Below are positions 46,866 to 55,941 of a stretch of 64,000 bases of DNA, piece by piece. The first letter of the stretch is position 1; the number at the start of each line of letters is the position of its first letter. The stretch is from NCBI GenBank assembly GCA_014238945.1, contig JABAAB010000064.1, positions 62,001 through 126,000 on the forward strand, read 5' to 3'. The DNA is from Lysobacterales bacterium. GTDB lineage: Bacteria > Pseudomonadota > Gammaproteobacteria > Xanthomonadales > SZUA-36. Position numbers and translations under genes: made by a program. The notes below the pieces were generated by a model, which was not told the origin of the DNA, searched no databases, and worked only from the letters and a program-made list of their open reading frames with translations.

Positions 46866-48998
46866 TCAGGCGATGACCCGGCTGACGCGAATAACGTTCC
46901 GGTTGCGTCTCAGTCGCCGCATGACGCGGGCCATATGATCCCGGTCTTTTACACTGATGGTGAACAACAAAATTGCTGTTTCAGGGTTGGTTTCAGTCTG
47001 CTCAACCTTTTCTATATTACTGCCGGCTTCGCCAATGCTGGATGAGATATTGGCCAGCACTCCGGGTATGTTCTTGGCATGCATCCGCAATGCCACTTCA
47101 AACATGCCACGTCTGATGGGTGCCCAGATGACATCAAGACAACGATCAGGGTGTTTGCGAAATTCACGTACGTTGCGACAATTGGACCGGTGTACCACCA
47201 CACCCTTGCCCGCCGATACATAACCCATGATCGAGTCACCCGGTACCGGGTGACAGCAAGCTGAGAAAATCACCGCACTGCCTTCCGAACCGGCAATCGC
47301 CAAGGCTTCGGTATCATCCTCAGCTTCATTCGTGCTCACTTCCGGGGCGAGTTTGGCGGCGACAACCGTGGCAAGCAGGTTTCCGAGAGCCAGATCTTTT
47401 AAAAGATCTTCCTGGCGCCCAAAATTATTTTCCTTTAGGAACCGGTTCATGAACTTTTGCGGTATTGCATCAACATTGGACCCGCGGGCATTCAGGGCCG
47501 TTTCCAAAAGTCTCAGGCCCAGGGCCACTGTGTCAGCCTGTTCCAGGCTCTTGATATAGTGCCGTATGGCCGTGCGCGCTTTTGCAGTTGTGACAAATTC
47601 CAGCCACTCGGGTATCGGGTGCTCATCTTGGGCTGTGATGACCTCAACCATCTGGCCATTGGAAAGCCGGGTTGATAATGGGACTGCCAACTTGTCAACC
47701 AGGATTTCCTTGGTGTGATTGCCGACACCGGTATGGATGGAGTAGGCGAAATCAAGGGCCGTCGCGTTTCTGCGAAGGTCAATAATCTTCCCCTTGGGTG
47801 TAAACACAAATATCTGGTCAGGAAACAGGTCGGACTTCGCGCCGTCAAGAAATTCCATTGAGTCATTGCTGTGTCTTTGCACCTCAACCAGTTGCATCAG
47901 CCATTCACGGGCTCTTACCTGAGCAGAGCCACCCGTGGTTTCCCCGCTTTTGTATTGCCAATGAGCAGCAGCACCTTTTTCCGCCATGATCTCCATTTCC
48001 TCGGTGCGTATCTGGATCTCAACCGGAAGACCGTAAGGACTATTCAGTATGGTGTGAAGTGACTGGTAACCATTGGCCTTAGGAAGTGCAATATGATCTT
48101 TGAAGCGACCGGGTTTGGGCGGGTACAACCTGTGAACCGCACCCAGAGCAAGATAACAGTGTGGTTCTGAATGGGTGACAATGCGAAATGCATACACATC
48201 CGTTACTTCTGAGAAAGATAAATCCCTGGCCAGCATTTTTTTATAAATGCTGTACGGTGTTTTTTCCCTGCCCGTGATACCACAGGGAATACCGGTTTCA
48301 CTCATACGTCTTTTCAGCGTTTTGTGAATCTCCGCGATGTTCTCACTCCGGTTTCCAGTGACCGCGTTGATGTGCTCGGCAATGGTGCGGTGCCGCCATG
48401 GGAACAGATTGGCAAAGCCCAGATCCTGCAATTCTGACTTGATACCATTCATTCCCAGTCGGTCGGCGATGGGCGCGTAAATGTCCAGGGTCTCGCGCGC
48501 TATTCTGCGGCGAGAATCTCTGCCCATTGAATCGAGTGTCCGCATATTGTGCAGACGATCAGCGAGTTTGATGAATATGACTCTCAGGTCTCTTGACATG
48601 GCCAGCATTAACTTGCGAAAGCTTTCAGCATCCGCTTCGTGCCGGGTACGAAATTTCATCTTATCCAATTTGGTAACACCATCAACCAAATCGGCGATTT
48701 CGTCACTGAACCTGGTCTTGATTTCCTGCTTGGTCAGAGGAGTGTCTTCGATGGTGTCGTGCAGAATGGCAGCAGCGACACTGGCAAAATCCATTCGCAT
48801 ATTGGCCAATATGCGTGCAACCGCAACCGGGTGAAGAATGTAGGGCTCTCCTGTCTTGCGCGTCTGCCCTTCGTGTGCCTGTGCACCGGTCTCGAACGCA
48901 CGGAGAATAATGGCGACCTTTTCCGGTTCCAGGTAAGTGTTGAGCAGGTCCCGCAGATCAAGAACCGGCTGGGGTAAGGGCATCGGGGTCGCCAGCAT
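46866..48998 (-). CDS. spoT: Bifunctional (p)ppGpp synthetase/hydrolase SpoT
   Basis: The 710-residue enzyme sets (p)ppGpp levels. In order: HD hydrolase domain (about 40-160; ILHDTIEDTPL near 84, ADRLHNMRTL), RelA/SpoT synthetase domain (about 245-355; NGYQSLHTI), TGS domain (about 390-450; VFTPKGKIIDLRRNATALDFAYSIHT) and C-terminal ACT domain (about 635-705). Both active sites look intact for hydrolysis; synthesis cannot be judged. The start at 48998 follows GGA, 10 bases after the rpoZ stop; the longer frame to 49100 overlaps rpoZ. Confidence 0.97.
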   Translation of the reverse strand: MLATPMPLPQPVLDLRDLLNTYLEPEKVAIILRAFETGAQAHEGQTRKTGEPYILHPVAVARILANMRMDFASVAAAILHDTIEDTPLTKQEIKTRFSDEIADLVDGVTKLDKMKFRTRHEADAESFRKLMLAMSRDLRVIFIKLADRLHNMRTLDSMGRDSRRRIARETLDIYAPIADRLGMNGIKSELQDLGFANLFPWRHRTIAEHINAVTGNRSENIAEIHKTLKRRMSETGIPCGITGREKTPYSIYKKMLARDLSFSEVTDVYAFRIVTHSEPHCYLALGAVHRLYPPKPGRFKDHIALPKANGYQSLHTILNSPYGLPVEIQIRTEEMEIMAEKGAAAHWQYKSGETTGGSAQVRAREWLMQLVEVQRHSNDSMEFLDGAKSDLFPDQIFVFTPKGKIIDLRRNATALDFAYSIHTGVGNHTKEILVDKLAVPLSTRLSNGQMVEVITAQDEHPIPEWLEFVTTAKARTAIRHYIKSLEQADTVALGLRLLETALNARGSNVDAIPQKFMNRFLKENNFGRQEDLLKDLALGNLLATVVAAKLAPEVSTNEAEDDTEALAIAGSEGSAVIFSACCHPVPGDSIMGYVSAGKGVVVHRSNCRNVREFRKHPDRCLDVIWAPIRRGMFEVALRMHAKNIPGVLANISSSIGEAGSNIEKVEQTETNPETAILLFTISVKDRDHMARVMRRLRRNRNVIRVSRVIA

Positions 48999-49008
48999 AA
49001 AAAATCCG

Positions 49009-49272
49009 TCAGAGCTTGAGGTCTTCCTCCACGTGCTGCATGTCAAAGACCTCGGCTGCTTCAATTTCAGCCTGCAGAATGTCCACGCCTTGCGAGTCAA
49101 TCAGGCCATCTGCTATTTCGCGCAATGCAATTACAGTTGGCTTGTCGTTTTCTTCTTCTACCAAAGGTTCCGCACCATGACTGATCTGGCGTGCGCGCTT
49201 GGTGGCGGTCAAAACGAGTTCAAAACGGTTATCGATATTTTCTAGACAGTCTTCTACGGTAATACGGGCCAT
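49009..49272 (-). CDS. rpoZ: RNA polymerase omega subunit
   Basis: The 87-residue protein starts [33 protein letters not shown], the invariant start of omega. It stabilises the beta' subunit and is part of a binding site for ppGpp. It precedes spoT by 10 bases and follows gmk, which is the usual operon. Confidence 0.97.
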   Translation of the reverse strand: MARITVEDCLENIDNRFELVLTATKRARQISHGAEPLVEEENDKPTVIALREIADGLIDSQGVDILQAEIEAAEVFDMQHVEEDLKL

Positions 49273-49309
49273 GATTTGTCCTTTAGTCTATTAGGCGGAA
49301 CCGTTTATT

Positions 49310-49945
49310 TTAGCTTTTTCCAAGCCTCTGTGCCAGACGTTGATGTACCTTGTTTGGTATCTGTGGCTTGAGCTTGCGGTGATCATTGATAATTGTCACC
49401 AATTCACTAAGTGCAGTATCAAACTTGTTGTTCACAATCAATTGGTCAAATTCATCCCAGTGTGAAATTTCGGCCGTGGCATCTCGCATTCTTCGCACTA
49501 TAACAGCGGCGCTGTCCTGATTTCGATCAACCAGCCTGCCACGCAAAATATCCAGTGAAGGTGGAAGGACAAAGATCGAGCAACAGTCCGGAAAAACCTC
49601 ACGAACCTGCCGAGCCCCCTGCCAGTCGATGTCCAACAGCACATCAAGATTTCTTTCAAGCTGCTGTGAAACGGTGTGACGACTGGTCCCATAGAGGTGA
49701 TCAAACACCCGGGCAAATTCTACGAAATCACCCGCTTTTATCAACCGTCGAAATTTTGTCTCCGAAACGAAATGATAATGCTCTCCATTGATCTCACCGG
49801 GTCTTGGTGGACGGGTTGTGTGCGAAATGGAGAGCGTCAGCCTGGGGTCCAGATCAAGTAACCCCTTGACCAGGCTTGTTTTTCCACCTCCCGAAGGAGA
49901 TGAGATAATAAACAGGTCGCCACGACCCGGCTCACTACTCGACAT
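49310..49945 (-). CDS. gmk: Guanylate kinase
   Basis: The 211-residue kinase converts GMP to GDP with ATP. The P-loop is SSPSGGGKTSL, followed by SISHTTRPPRPGEINGEHYHF (GMP binding) and VLLDIDWQGARQVR. The ATG at 49945 lies within the last codons of yicC, an 11-base overlap that suggests coupling. An upstream ATG at 49972 is less likely. Confidence 0.96.
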   Translation of the reverse strand: MSSSEPGRGDLFIISSPSGGGKTSLVKGLLDLDPRLTLSISHTTRPPRPGEINGEHYHFVSETKFRRLIKAGDFVEFARVFDHLYGTSRHTVSQQLERNLDVLLDIDWQGARQVREVFPDCCSIFVLPPSLDILRGRLVDRNQDSAAVIVRRMRDATAEISHWDEFDQLIVNNKFDTALSELVTIINDHRKLKPQIPNKVHQRLAQRLGKS

Positions 49946-50804
49946 TCTGGACCTGTTCCCGCATTTGCTCAATCAGCACTTTCAGGTCTACAGCCGACTG
50001 CGTGGTGCGTTGATCGACTGACTTTGAACTGAGGGTGTTTGACTCCCGGTTGAATTCTTGCATCAGAAAATCCAGGCGTCGGCCCACGGGTTCTGTCAAT
50101 TCCAATACCCGGTAAGCTTCTTCCACGTGGGCATCCAGTCTGTCCAACTCTTCATCGACATCAATTTTCTGTGCCAGGAAAGCAACCTCCTGTTCAATTC
50201 GGCCGGGCTCCAATGGCTGCTTCAGGTCAGCGATTCGGACCAGCAAACGCTGCTTCAATCCATCTCGAATCTCGGGCAACCAGGCCCTGATTCTTGTTGT
50301 GATTGCAGTAATACCGACCAGTCGTTCGCTTATAACCCTGGCCATTTGCTCACCTTCACGGCTGCGACCCGCCTGCAACTCTATTGCGGCCTCTACCAGC
50401 AATTCCATCGCGGCTTTGCGTACTGGCTCCGGATCGGGTCGTTTTTCTTCGATCACACCGGGCCATTTGAGTAGATAGCTGATTTCAACGTGCTCATCAG
50501 CAGACGCGAGTTCAGCAAATTCCGTGTGCGCCTCAAGCAGTTCCCTGGCCAGATCCCGGTTGAGTTCCAATCCACTGCCGATGGCGCCAGGAGCAGCAAA
50601 AAAACGCAGTGTTGCATCGATTTTGCCACGGCTCAAATAACGTCCAAGACAGGTTCTGACATCGGCTTCCAGTGTGCGGAACTCTTCCGGAAGACGCAGA
50701 CCATAGTCCAGATAGCGGTGATTGACCGAGCGCATCTCCCAGCTCAGGCGACCAAATTCATATTGTCGCTCAATACTGGAAAAACCAGTCATACTTCGAA
50801 TCAT
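49935..50804 (-). CDS. yicC: YicC family endoribonuclease-like protein
   Basis: The 289-residue protein starts IRSMTGFSSIERQYEFGRLSWEMRSVNHRYLD, the YicC hallmark, and ends KVLIEQMREQVQNVE. The C-terminal DUF1732 part contains EVAFLAQKIDVDEELDRLDAHVEE. E. coli YicC affects small-RNA decay, and relatives act as ribonucleases. It lies directly before gmk and divergent from rph. Confidence 0.95.
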   Translation of the reverse strand: MIRSMTGFSSIERQYEFGRLSWEMRSVNHRYLDYGLRLPEEFRTLEADVRTCLGRYLSRGKIDATLRFFAAPGAIGSGLELNRDLARELLEAHTEFAELASADEHVEISYLLKWPGVIEEKRPDPEPVRKAAMELLVEAAIELQAGRSREGEQMARVISERLVGITAITTRIRAWLPEIRDGLKQRLLVRIADLKQPLEPGRIEQEVAFLAQKIDVDEELDRLDAHVEEAYRVLELTEPVGRRLDFLMQEFNRESNTLSSKSVDQRTTQSAVDLKVLIEQMREQVQNVE

Positions 50805-50991
50805 TGCTTTGTCCAGGTTGCTGGCAGTGGCACAATGTTACCTGCATTAATGTGAGCCTACATACATTATTGCAAACTCGGTGATGGAATTGGATTATGT
50901 GTCCCGTTCAGTTTAATGTTGAGAGACTGACAGAGTAACGGTCCATACCGTTCACCCTATTTTGTTAAACCAATCCTTTCAGGATCAACTT

Positions 50992-51723
50992 ATGAGACCA
51001 AGCGGCAGACAGGCGGATGAATTACGTCACGTCACGATCACACGCAACTACACCCGCCACGCGGAGGGATCAGTATTGATCGCTTGTGGCGATACCCATG
51101 TCTTGTGCACGGCATCTGTTGAGCCACGCGTGCCCCGATTTCTGCGCGGCAGCGGGGAGGGTTGGGTGACAGCCGAATATGGAATGCTTCCAAGATCCAC
51201 CGGATCACGTATGAGAAGAGAGGCGAACGCAGGTAAACAGGGTGGAAGAACACTTGAAATTCAACGGCTGATTGGTCGTTCGTTGCGAGCTGTTGTGGAC
51301 CGGTCTGCGCTGGGAGATCATACGGTAACGCTGGATTGCGATGTGTTGCAGGCGGATGGAGGAACCCGTACCGCGGCCATCACAGGCGCATATGTTGCGC
51401 TGGTTGATGCCTGCCGATGGCTGCTGGACAACAAACGGATCAAGAAAAACCCAATTCATGGACAGATGGCCGCCATATCGGTTGGCATATTTGACAGCAA
51501 ACCAGTGCTAGACCTTGATTATGCAGAGGACTCGAAAGCGGAGACTGACATGAATATTGTGATGAATGACGGTGGCGCATTTATTGAACTGCAGGGCACC
51601 GCGGAAGGACATGCATTTCGAAGGGATGAATTGGATCAGATGCTGGTGCTGGCAGATAAAGGAATTGGCGAGCTGATGAGAATGCAATCCACGGAATTAT
51701 CGAGGCAGGTCAGCGACAGTTGA
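50992..51723 (+). CDS. rph: Ribonuclease PH
   Basis: The 243-residue phosphorolytic 3' exoribonuclease trims tRNA precursors. It starts [28 protein letters not shown], with RRTL-type [20 protein letters not shown] and the phosphate/metal region [22 protein letters not shown]. The start at 50992 follows AGGATC. Its end overlaps the open frame of rdgB, and the rdgB start is 18 bases after the stop. Confidence 0.97.
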   Translation: MRPSGRQADELRHVTITRNYTRHAEGSVLIACGDTHVLCTASVEPRVPRFLRGSGEGWVTAEYGMLPRSTGSRMRREANAGKQGGRTLEIQRLIGRSLRAVVDRSALGDHTVTLDCDVLQADGGTRTAAITGAYVALVDACRWLLDNKRIKKNPIHGQMAAISVGIFDSKPVLDLDYAEDSKAETDMNIVMNDGGAFIELQGTAEGHAFRRDELDQMLVLADKGIGELMRMQSTELSRQVSDS

Positions 51724-51740
51724 ACGGCGGTAGGAATGCA

Positions 51741-52367
51741 ATGTCCAGGGAATTCGTTCTGGCCACTGGCAACCCGGGAAAGTTGAGAGAGATATCCGGC
51801 ATGCTGGAGCCTTTGGGCTTTGTTGTGCATCCCCAGAGTGACTGGCAATTTACCGAGGCGAAAGAGACAGCTACCACGTTCATCGAAAATGCACTTATCA
51901 AGGCACGCCTTGCTTGTCGTGTCACCGATTTGCCGTCAATTGCTGACGATTCAGGATTGGTGGTTCCTTCTTTGAACGGGGAGCCGGGAATTTTTTCCGC
52001 ACGCTATGCGGGGAAACCCGCAGATGACAAAGCCAATATGTTCAAACTACTTGATGAACTCAAAAACAGGTCAGGTGGCGACCGCCGGGCTTTTTTTTAC
52101 TGTGCGATGGTATTTCTTTCTGCGCCAGATGATCCGGCACCTTTGATGGCAACCGCCCGCTGGCATGGTGAAATACTGATGTCGCCAAGCGGTGATGGCG
52201 GGTTCGGCTATGATCCGCTTTTTGGTATTTCATCAAACGGTGGCACCAATGAGTGGCGTTCTGCCGCCCAGTTGACACCATCGGAGAAAATCCTGGTCAG
52301 TCATCGTGGCCAGGCCTTGCGAAAACTGGTTGATCAGTTGCGTAGTAAGAAGACACAGAGGTTCTGA
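51741..52367 (+). CDS. rdgB: dITP/XTP pyrophosphatase
   Basis: The 208-residue NTPase removes non-canonical purine triphosphates. Motifs are FVLATGNPGKLREI (N-terminal substrate site), SIADDSGLVVPSLNGEPGIFSARYAG, GGFGYDPLFGI and SHRGQALRKL. The start at 51741 follows TAGGA. It lies between rph and hemW, the usual order. Confidence 0.96.
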   Translation: MSREFVLATGNPGKLREISGMLEPLGFVVHPQSDWQFTEAKETATTFIENALIKARLACRVTDLPSIADDSGLVVPSLNGEPGIFSARYAGKPADDKANMFKLLDELKNRSGGDRRAFFYCAMVFLSAPDDPAPLMATARWHGEILMSPSGDGGFGYDPLFGISSNGGTNEWRSAAQLTPSEKILVSHRGQALRKLVDQLRSKKTQRF

Positions 52368-52371
52368 TCCC

Positions 52372-53535
52372 GTGTTGGGAAACTTGCCGTTGGGTTTGTA
52401 TGTGCATTTTCCATGGTGTGTTCGCAAGTGTCCTTACTGTGATTTCAACTCACATACCGCTACAGGGGTTCTCCCGGTCTCAGACTATATGGATGCCCTG
52501 ATCGCTGATCTTGAACAGGATCTGATTTTAACCTGGGGGCGCCCGGTACAAAGTATTTATTTTGGTGGCGGCACTCCCAGTCTGATCTCCGCTGAAGATA
52601 TTGCTGCGTTCCTTTCAAATGTACGGGCCCGATTGGAATTGAGCCCCGACGTTGAGATCACGCTTGAAGCCAACCCCGGTACGATTGAACACGATAGTTT
52701 TGAAGCTTATTACCAGGCTGGAATCAACCGCGTGTCACTGGGGGTCCAAAGCACCCATGATGATCTGCTTGATGCCATAGGACGCATCCACCAAAAAACC
52801 GAGATAGAAAATGCATTGATGTCTTTGCAAAGCTCCAGGATTACGAATTTTAATTTGGACCTCATGTATGCACTACCCGGTCAAAATCTGAGTCAGTCAG
52901 CGTGTGACGTTGATTGGGTCATCAAATCCGGAGCCTCGCATGTCTCGTTTTACCAACTCACCATCGAGCCGAACACAAGGTTTATGGCCAGTCCGCCGAT
53001 CAGACCGGATCACGATGCCGCCTGGGAAATGCAGCAGACCGGTCAGCATGCTTTGGAAAATTCGGGATTCAACCAGTATGAGATTTCCGCCTTTGCCCGG
53101 CACGAAATGAAGAGTCGTCACAATATGAATTACTGGAGGTATGGTGATTTTCTGGCCATTGGCGCCGGGGCGCACAGCAAAATCACACAGGCTGCAAACG
53201 GGTCCACCCAGCGTTTCGCAAAACACCGGCATCCCAAGCAGTATTTGCAGGGTCGTGGCACGGGGGATTGGGTCGCAGAAAAGTCCACCCTTGGCCAGGA
53301 GGACCACGTATTTGGTTTTTTTGTTAACCAGCTAAGACTTAAAAATGGCGTGTATGTAGACGATTTTGTTCCGCGAACCGGGCTTGCCTGGGAAGTTGTT
53401 GAATCACGGGTTCAACAGGCTATGGAAAAGGGTCTGCTTGAAACTTGTGAAAATCGATTGAAACCCACCCGTCATGGCTGGAATTTTGTTAATGATATCC
53501 AACAATTGTTCCTGCCAAAGGGCATTGCAATTTAA
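52372..53535 (+). CDS. hemW: Radical SAM family heme chaperone HemW
   Basis: The protein has about 387 residues. It starts with a GTG at 52372, four bases after the rdgB stop, with AGAGG upstream. The radical-SAM Cys motif is CVRKCPYC in LGLYVHFPWCVRKCPYCDFNSH. Later come YFGGGTPSL, EANPGT, NRVSLGVQS and the HemW-type NMNYWRYGDFLAIGAGAHS. HemW binds haem and is thought to deliver it to respiratory enzymes. Older annotations call it coproporphyrinogen III oxidase-like. Confidence 0.95.
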   Translation: MLGNLPLGLYVHFPWCVRKCPYCDFNSHTATGVLPVSDYMDALIADLEQDLILTWGRPVQSIYFGGGTPSLISAEDIAAFLSNVRARLELSPDVEITLEANPGTIEHDSFEAYYQAGINRVSLGVQSTHDDLLDAIGRIHQKTEIENALMSLQSSRITNFNLDLMYALPGQNLSQSACDVDWVIKSGASHVSFYQLTIEPNTRFMASPPIRPDHDAAWEMQQTGQHALENSGFNQYEISAFARHEMKSRHNMNYWRYGDFLAIGAGAHSKITQAANGSTQRFAKHRHPKQYLQGRGTGDWVAEKSTLGQEDHVFGFFVNQLRLKNGVYVDDFVPRTGLAWEVVESRVQQAMEKGLLETCENRLKPTRHGWNFVNDIQQLFLPKGIAI

Positions 53536-53605
53536 CCCTTGCAATAGATGCTCCGCACCGTTAGACTTCCCGGCTCTTTAAATTTAACGAACACCGGATA
53601 TCGTC

Positions 53606-53848
53606 ATGAAAGCCAACATTCACCCAGATTATCATGAAGTGGTTTTTCAGGATCTTTCTTCAGATTTTTCCTTTCTGACCCGCTCAACTGTCAAAAGTAA
53701 AGAAACCATCAAGTGGGAAGACGGGAAAGAATATCCGCTCATCAAGGTTGAAATCTCCAGTGCGTCACACCCGTTTTACACAGGCAAACACAAGCTGATG
53801 GATACTGGTGGCCGAGTGGACCGCTTCAAACGTCGTTATAACAAGTAA
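53606..53848 (+). CDS. rpmE2: 50S ribosomal protein L31 type B (zinc-free)
   Basis: The 80-residue protein starts [16 protein letters not shown] and has [25 protein letters not shown]. It lacks the zinc-binding Cys residues of the type A form. Type B copies often replace the zinc form under zinc shortage and are controlled by Zur, but no Zur box was visible here, so it may be the only or standard L31. Confidence 0.95.
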   Translation: MKANIHPDYHEVVFQDLSSDFSFLTRSTVKSKETIKWEDGKEYPLIKVEISSASHPFYTGKHKLMDTGGRVDRFKRRYNK

Positions 53849-53864
53849 TCGGAGACTGGGTTTT

Positions 53865-53897
53865 TGTGCCCGGTTCGGCAATGCCGGCCCGGGCACA
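53865..53897 (+). terminator. Hairpin after rpmE2, weak terminator
   Basis: The long stem TGTGCCCGG (53865-53873) pairs with CCGGGCACA (53889-53897), and an inner GGC-AAT-GCC pairs within the loop. It lies 17 bases after rpmE2 but is not followed by a T-run, so it may need other factors or act as a transcript-stabilising end. Confidence 0.5.
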
Positions 53898-53997
53898 TGC
53901 TATTTGTCTGGTGGAATACAGTTCGGACACTATGCGATACTCTTGCTGAGCCTGTAGTAATTAACCTGGCTCAGTGACTTTTGCTGAGGAGTGTGCC

Positions 53998-55287
53998 GTG
54001 TCTGATCATCCTGTCATCATCAAAGACGAAAACAGTGGTCAAAGCCTGGAACTACCCATCATCCGGGGTACGGAGGGTGAACCCACACTGGATATCAATT
54101 CATTGCCCGCTTCACTGGGATACTTTACCTACGACCCAGGCTTTACTGCCACCGCAAGTTGCACCAGCTCAATCACGTTTATAGATGGCGCCAAGGGGAT
54201 TTTGCGCTACCGCGGGTATCCGATTGAACAACTGGCCAGGCAGAGTAATTTTCTGGAGGTTGCCTATCTTTTGTTGCATGGTGATTTGCCCAATTGTTCG
54301 GAGATGGATGCTTTTGAACACGACATTACCTACCACACCATGGTGCATGAGAAGTTAAACACGTTTATATCCGGTTTTCACTATGATGCACATCCGATGG
54401 CCATGATGGCCGGTGTCATTGGTTCGCTCGCTGCTTTTTACCACGACAAAATGAACATGGAAGATGCGGAACACAGGTTGTTGGCCGCCAAGCGCATGGT
54501 TGCAAAGATGCCAACCATTGCTGCAGGTTGTTACCGTCATCACATGGGCTGGCCAGCAGCCTATCCAAAAAACTCATTCGAGTATACCGAGCGTTTTTTG
54601 CACATGATGTTCTCGGTGCCGACAGAAGGATATGAAGTGAGCCCGGTTGCTGCAAGGGCGATGGACCTATTGTTCATTCTACATGCAGATCATGAACAAA
54701 ATGCCAGCACCTCGACTGTGAGGCTGGTTGGTTCAACGGGTGCAAATCCATATGCATGTGTTGCTGCAGGGATTTCGGCTTTATGGGGTCCTGCCCATGG
54801 TGGTGCCAACGAGTCCGTTCTGAATATGCTTGATAAGATACGGGATGTGTCCAGAGTGGGGAAGTTTGTTAACCGTGCGAAAGACAGAAATGACCCTTTC
54901 CGTCTGATGGGGTTTGGACACAGGGTTTATAAGAACTATGATCCGAGGGCTTCAATAATTCGAGTTGCCGCGCACGAAGTTCTGGCGGAGCTGGGCAGCA
55001 ACGATCCGCTGATGGACTTGGCCATGGAGCTGGAAAAAATTGCTCTGGAAGATGATTATTTTGTAGCCAAGAAATTGTACCCAAATGTTGATTTTTACTC
55101 AGGTATTATCTACAAGGCGCTTGGAATTCCAAGAAGTATGTTTACCGTTATGTTTGCCATTGCACGTACCGTCGGTTGGGTCTCGCAGTGGCTGGAGCAG
55201 GCTGAAACGCCAACCCGAATCGGTCGCCCCAGGCAGGTCTACAATGGCACGGGCGAACGAGATTATATCGATCTGAAATCGCGCTGA
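53998..55287 (+). CDS. gltA: Citrate synthase (type II)
   Basis: The 429-residue enzyme of the TCA cycle begins at a GTG at 53998 after a strong GAGGAG. The catalytic His and neighbours are in [43 protein letters not shown], and [14 protein letters not shown] carries the second His, with [14 protein letters not shown] near the end. The long N-terminal domain (to about 60) is typical of the NADH-sensitive type II form of Gram-negatives. It stands alone. Confidence 0.97.
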   Translation: MSDHPVIIKDENSGQSLELPIIRGTEGEPTLDINSLPASLGYFTYDPGFTATASCTSSITFIDGAKGILRYRGYPIEQLARQSNFLEVAYLLLHGDLPNCSEMDAFEHDITYHTMVHEKLNTFISGFHYDAHPMAMMAGVIGSLAAFYHDKMNMEDAEHRLLAAKRMVAKMPTIAAGCYRHHMGWPAAYPKNSFEYTERFLHMMFSVPTEGYEVSPVAARAMDLLFILHADHEQNASTSTVRLVGSTGANPYACVAAGISALWGPAHGGANESVLNMLDKIRDVSRVGKFVNRAKDRNDPFRLMGFGHRVYKNYDPRASIIRVAAHEVLAELGSNDPLMDLAMELEKIALEDDYFVAKKLYPNVDFYSGIIYKALGIPRSMFTVMFAIARTVGWVSQWLEQAETPTRIGRPRQVYNGTGERDYIDLKSR

Positions 55288-55296
55288 GATGAATCA

Positions 55297-55941
55297 CTAA
55301 GCTACGCCGGCTGATGATTCTGCAATCAGAATTTCCAGCTCTGAAACTGATGCCCGTCTCTGGGGACGACCGTCGATGGGACTGGGTGGCGCCTGATGCA
55401 GATCGACGCAACTGAACAGGGCCAACTCAACGGTTGTACCATCGGCATCTGCGATCAGCAAAGGGACGTCACGGAAACTACCATCATACCAGCGGATTTT
55501 CCTCTGGTCATGGGTATAAATGAGTCCTTTTTCCATCAGATGCAGGGCGACCATGTCGGGCGGGTCATTGAATACCTGAATTGAAATCTTCGTATGTTTG
55601 TCCGCTGTTCCATCCAGGACCGGTCCGACCAGACGAGGATTAAACCGCGTCAATGACTCCATGACCCGCAGGGCTACTTCCCTCAGCGTCTGAATCTGCC
55701 GGAGATGCCCCTGGCCACCGTAAAATCCCTGATAGGCCCGCAGAGCGTTTTCTACTTCCCTGTTGCTGGGCAAGGCCAGCCGCGTATTGATTCCTAACCG
55801 CTTTGCCGCCTTCTGCTTGGCAATTCGATAGCTATGCTGGGCCTGCGTTGCCATGATGCGTGCTGCTTCCGAAGCAATTTCCCTGCGGGCGCATCGGAGT
55901 TTCTTACTGATGTGACGGGGGGGATTGTCAGAAATTGTCAT
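55297..55941 (-). CDS. Conserved protein with nucleotidyltransferase-like core
   Basis: From the ATG at 55941 the protein has 214 residues. A basic, helical N-terminal half (about 8-60, rich in Arg/Lys/Ala) is followed by FNPRLVGPVLDGTADKHTKISIQVFNDPPDMVALHLMEKGLIYTHDQRKIRW, which resembles the G[SG]...D core of small nucleotidyltransferases, although the usual Asp-x-Asp pair is not clear. Function unknown. It overlaps the end of ponA by 14 bases and is probably cotranslated with it. The frame continues far upstream inside ponA; that part is not expected to be translated. Confidence 0.7.
   Translation of the reverse strand: MTISDNPPRHISKKLRCARREIASEAARIMATQAQHSYRIAKQKAAKRLGINTRLALPSNREVENALRAYQGFYGGQGHLRQIQTLREVALRVMESLTRFNPRLVGPVLDGTADKHTKISIQVFNDPPDMVALHLMEKGLIYTHDQRKIRWYDGSFRDVPLLIADADGTTVELALFSCVDLHQAPPSPIDGRPQRRASVSELEILIAESSAGVA

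Noticed and set aside
53540-53606. Zur operator before the zinc-free L31 gene
   Set aside because: No palindrome like GTTATN(5-7)ATAAC was seen in the short leader.
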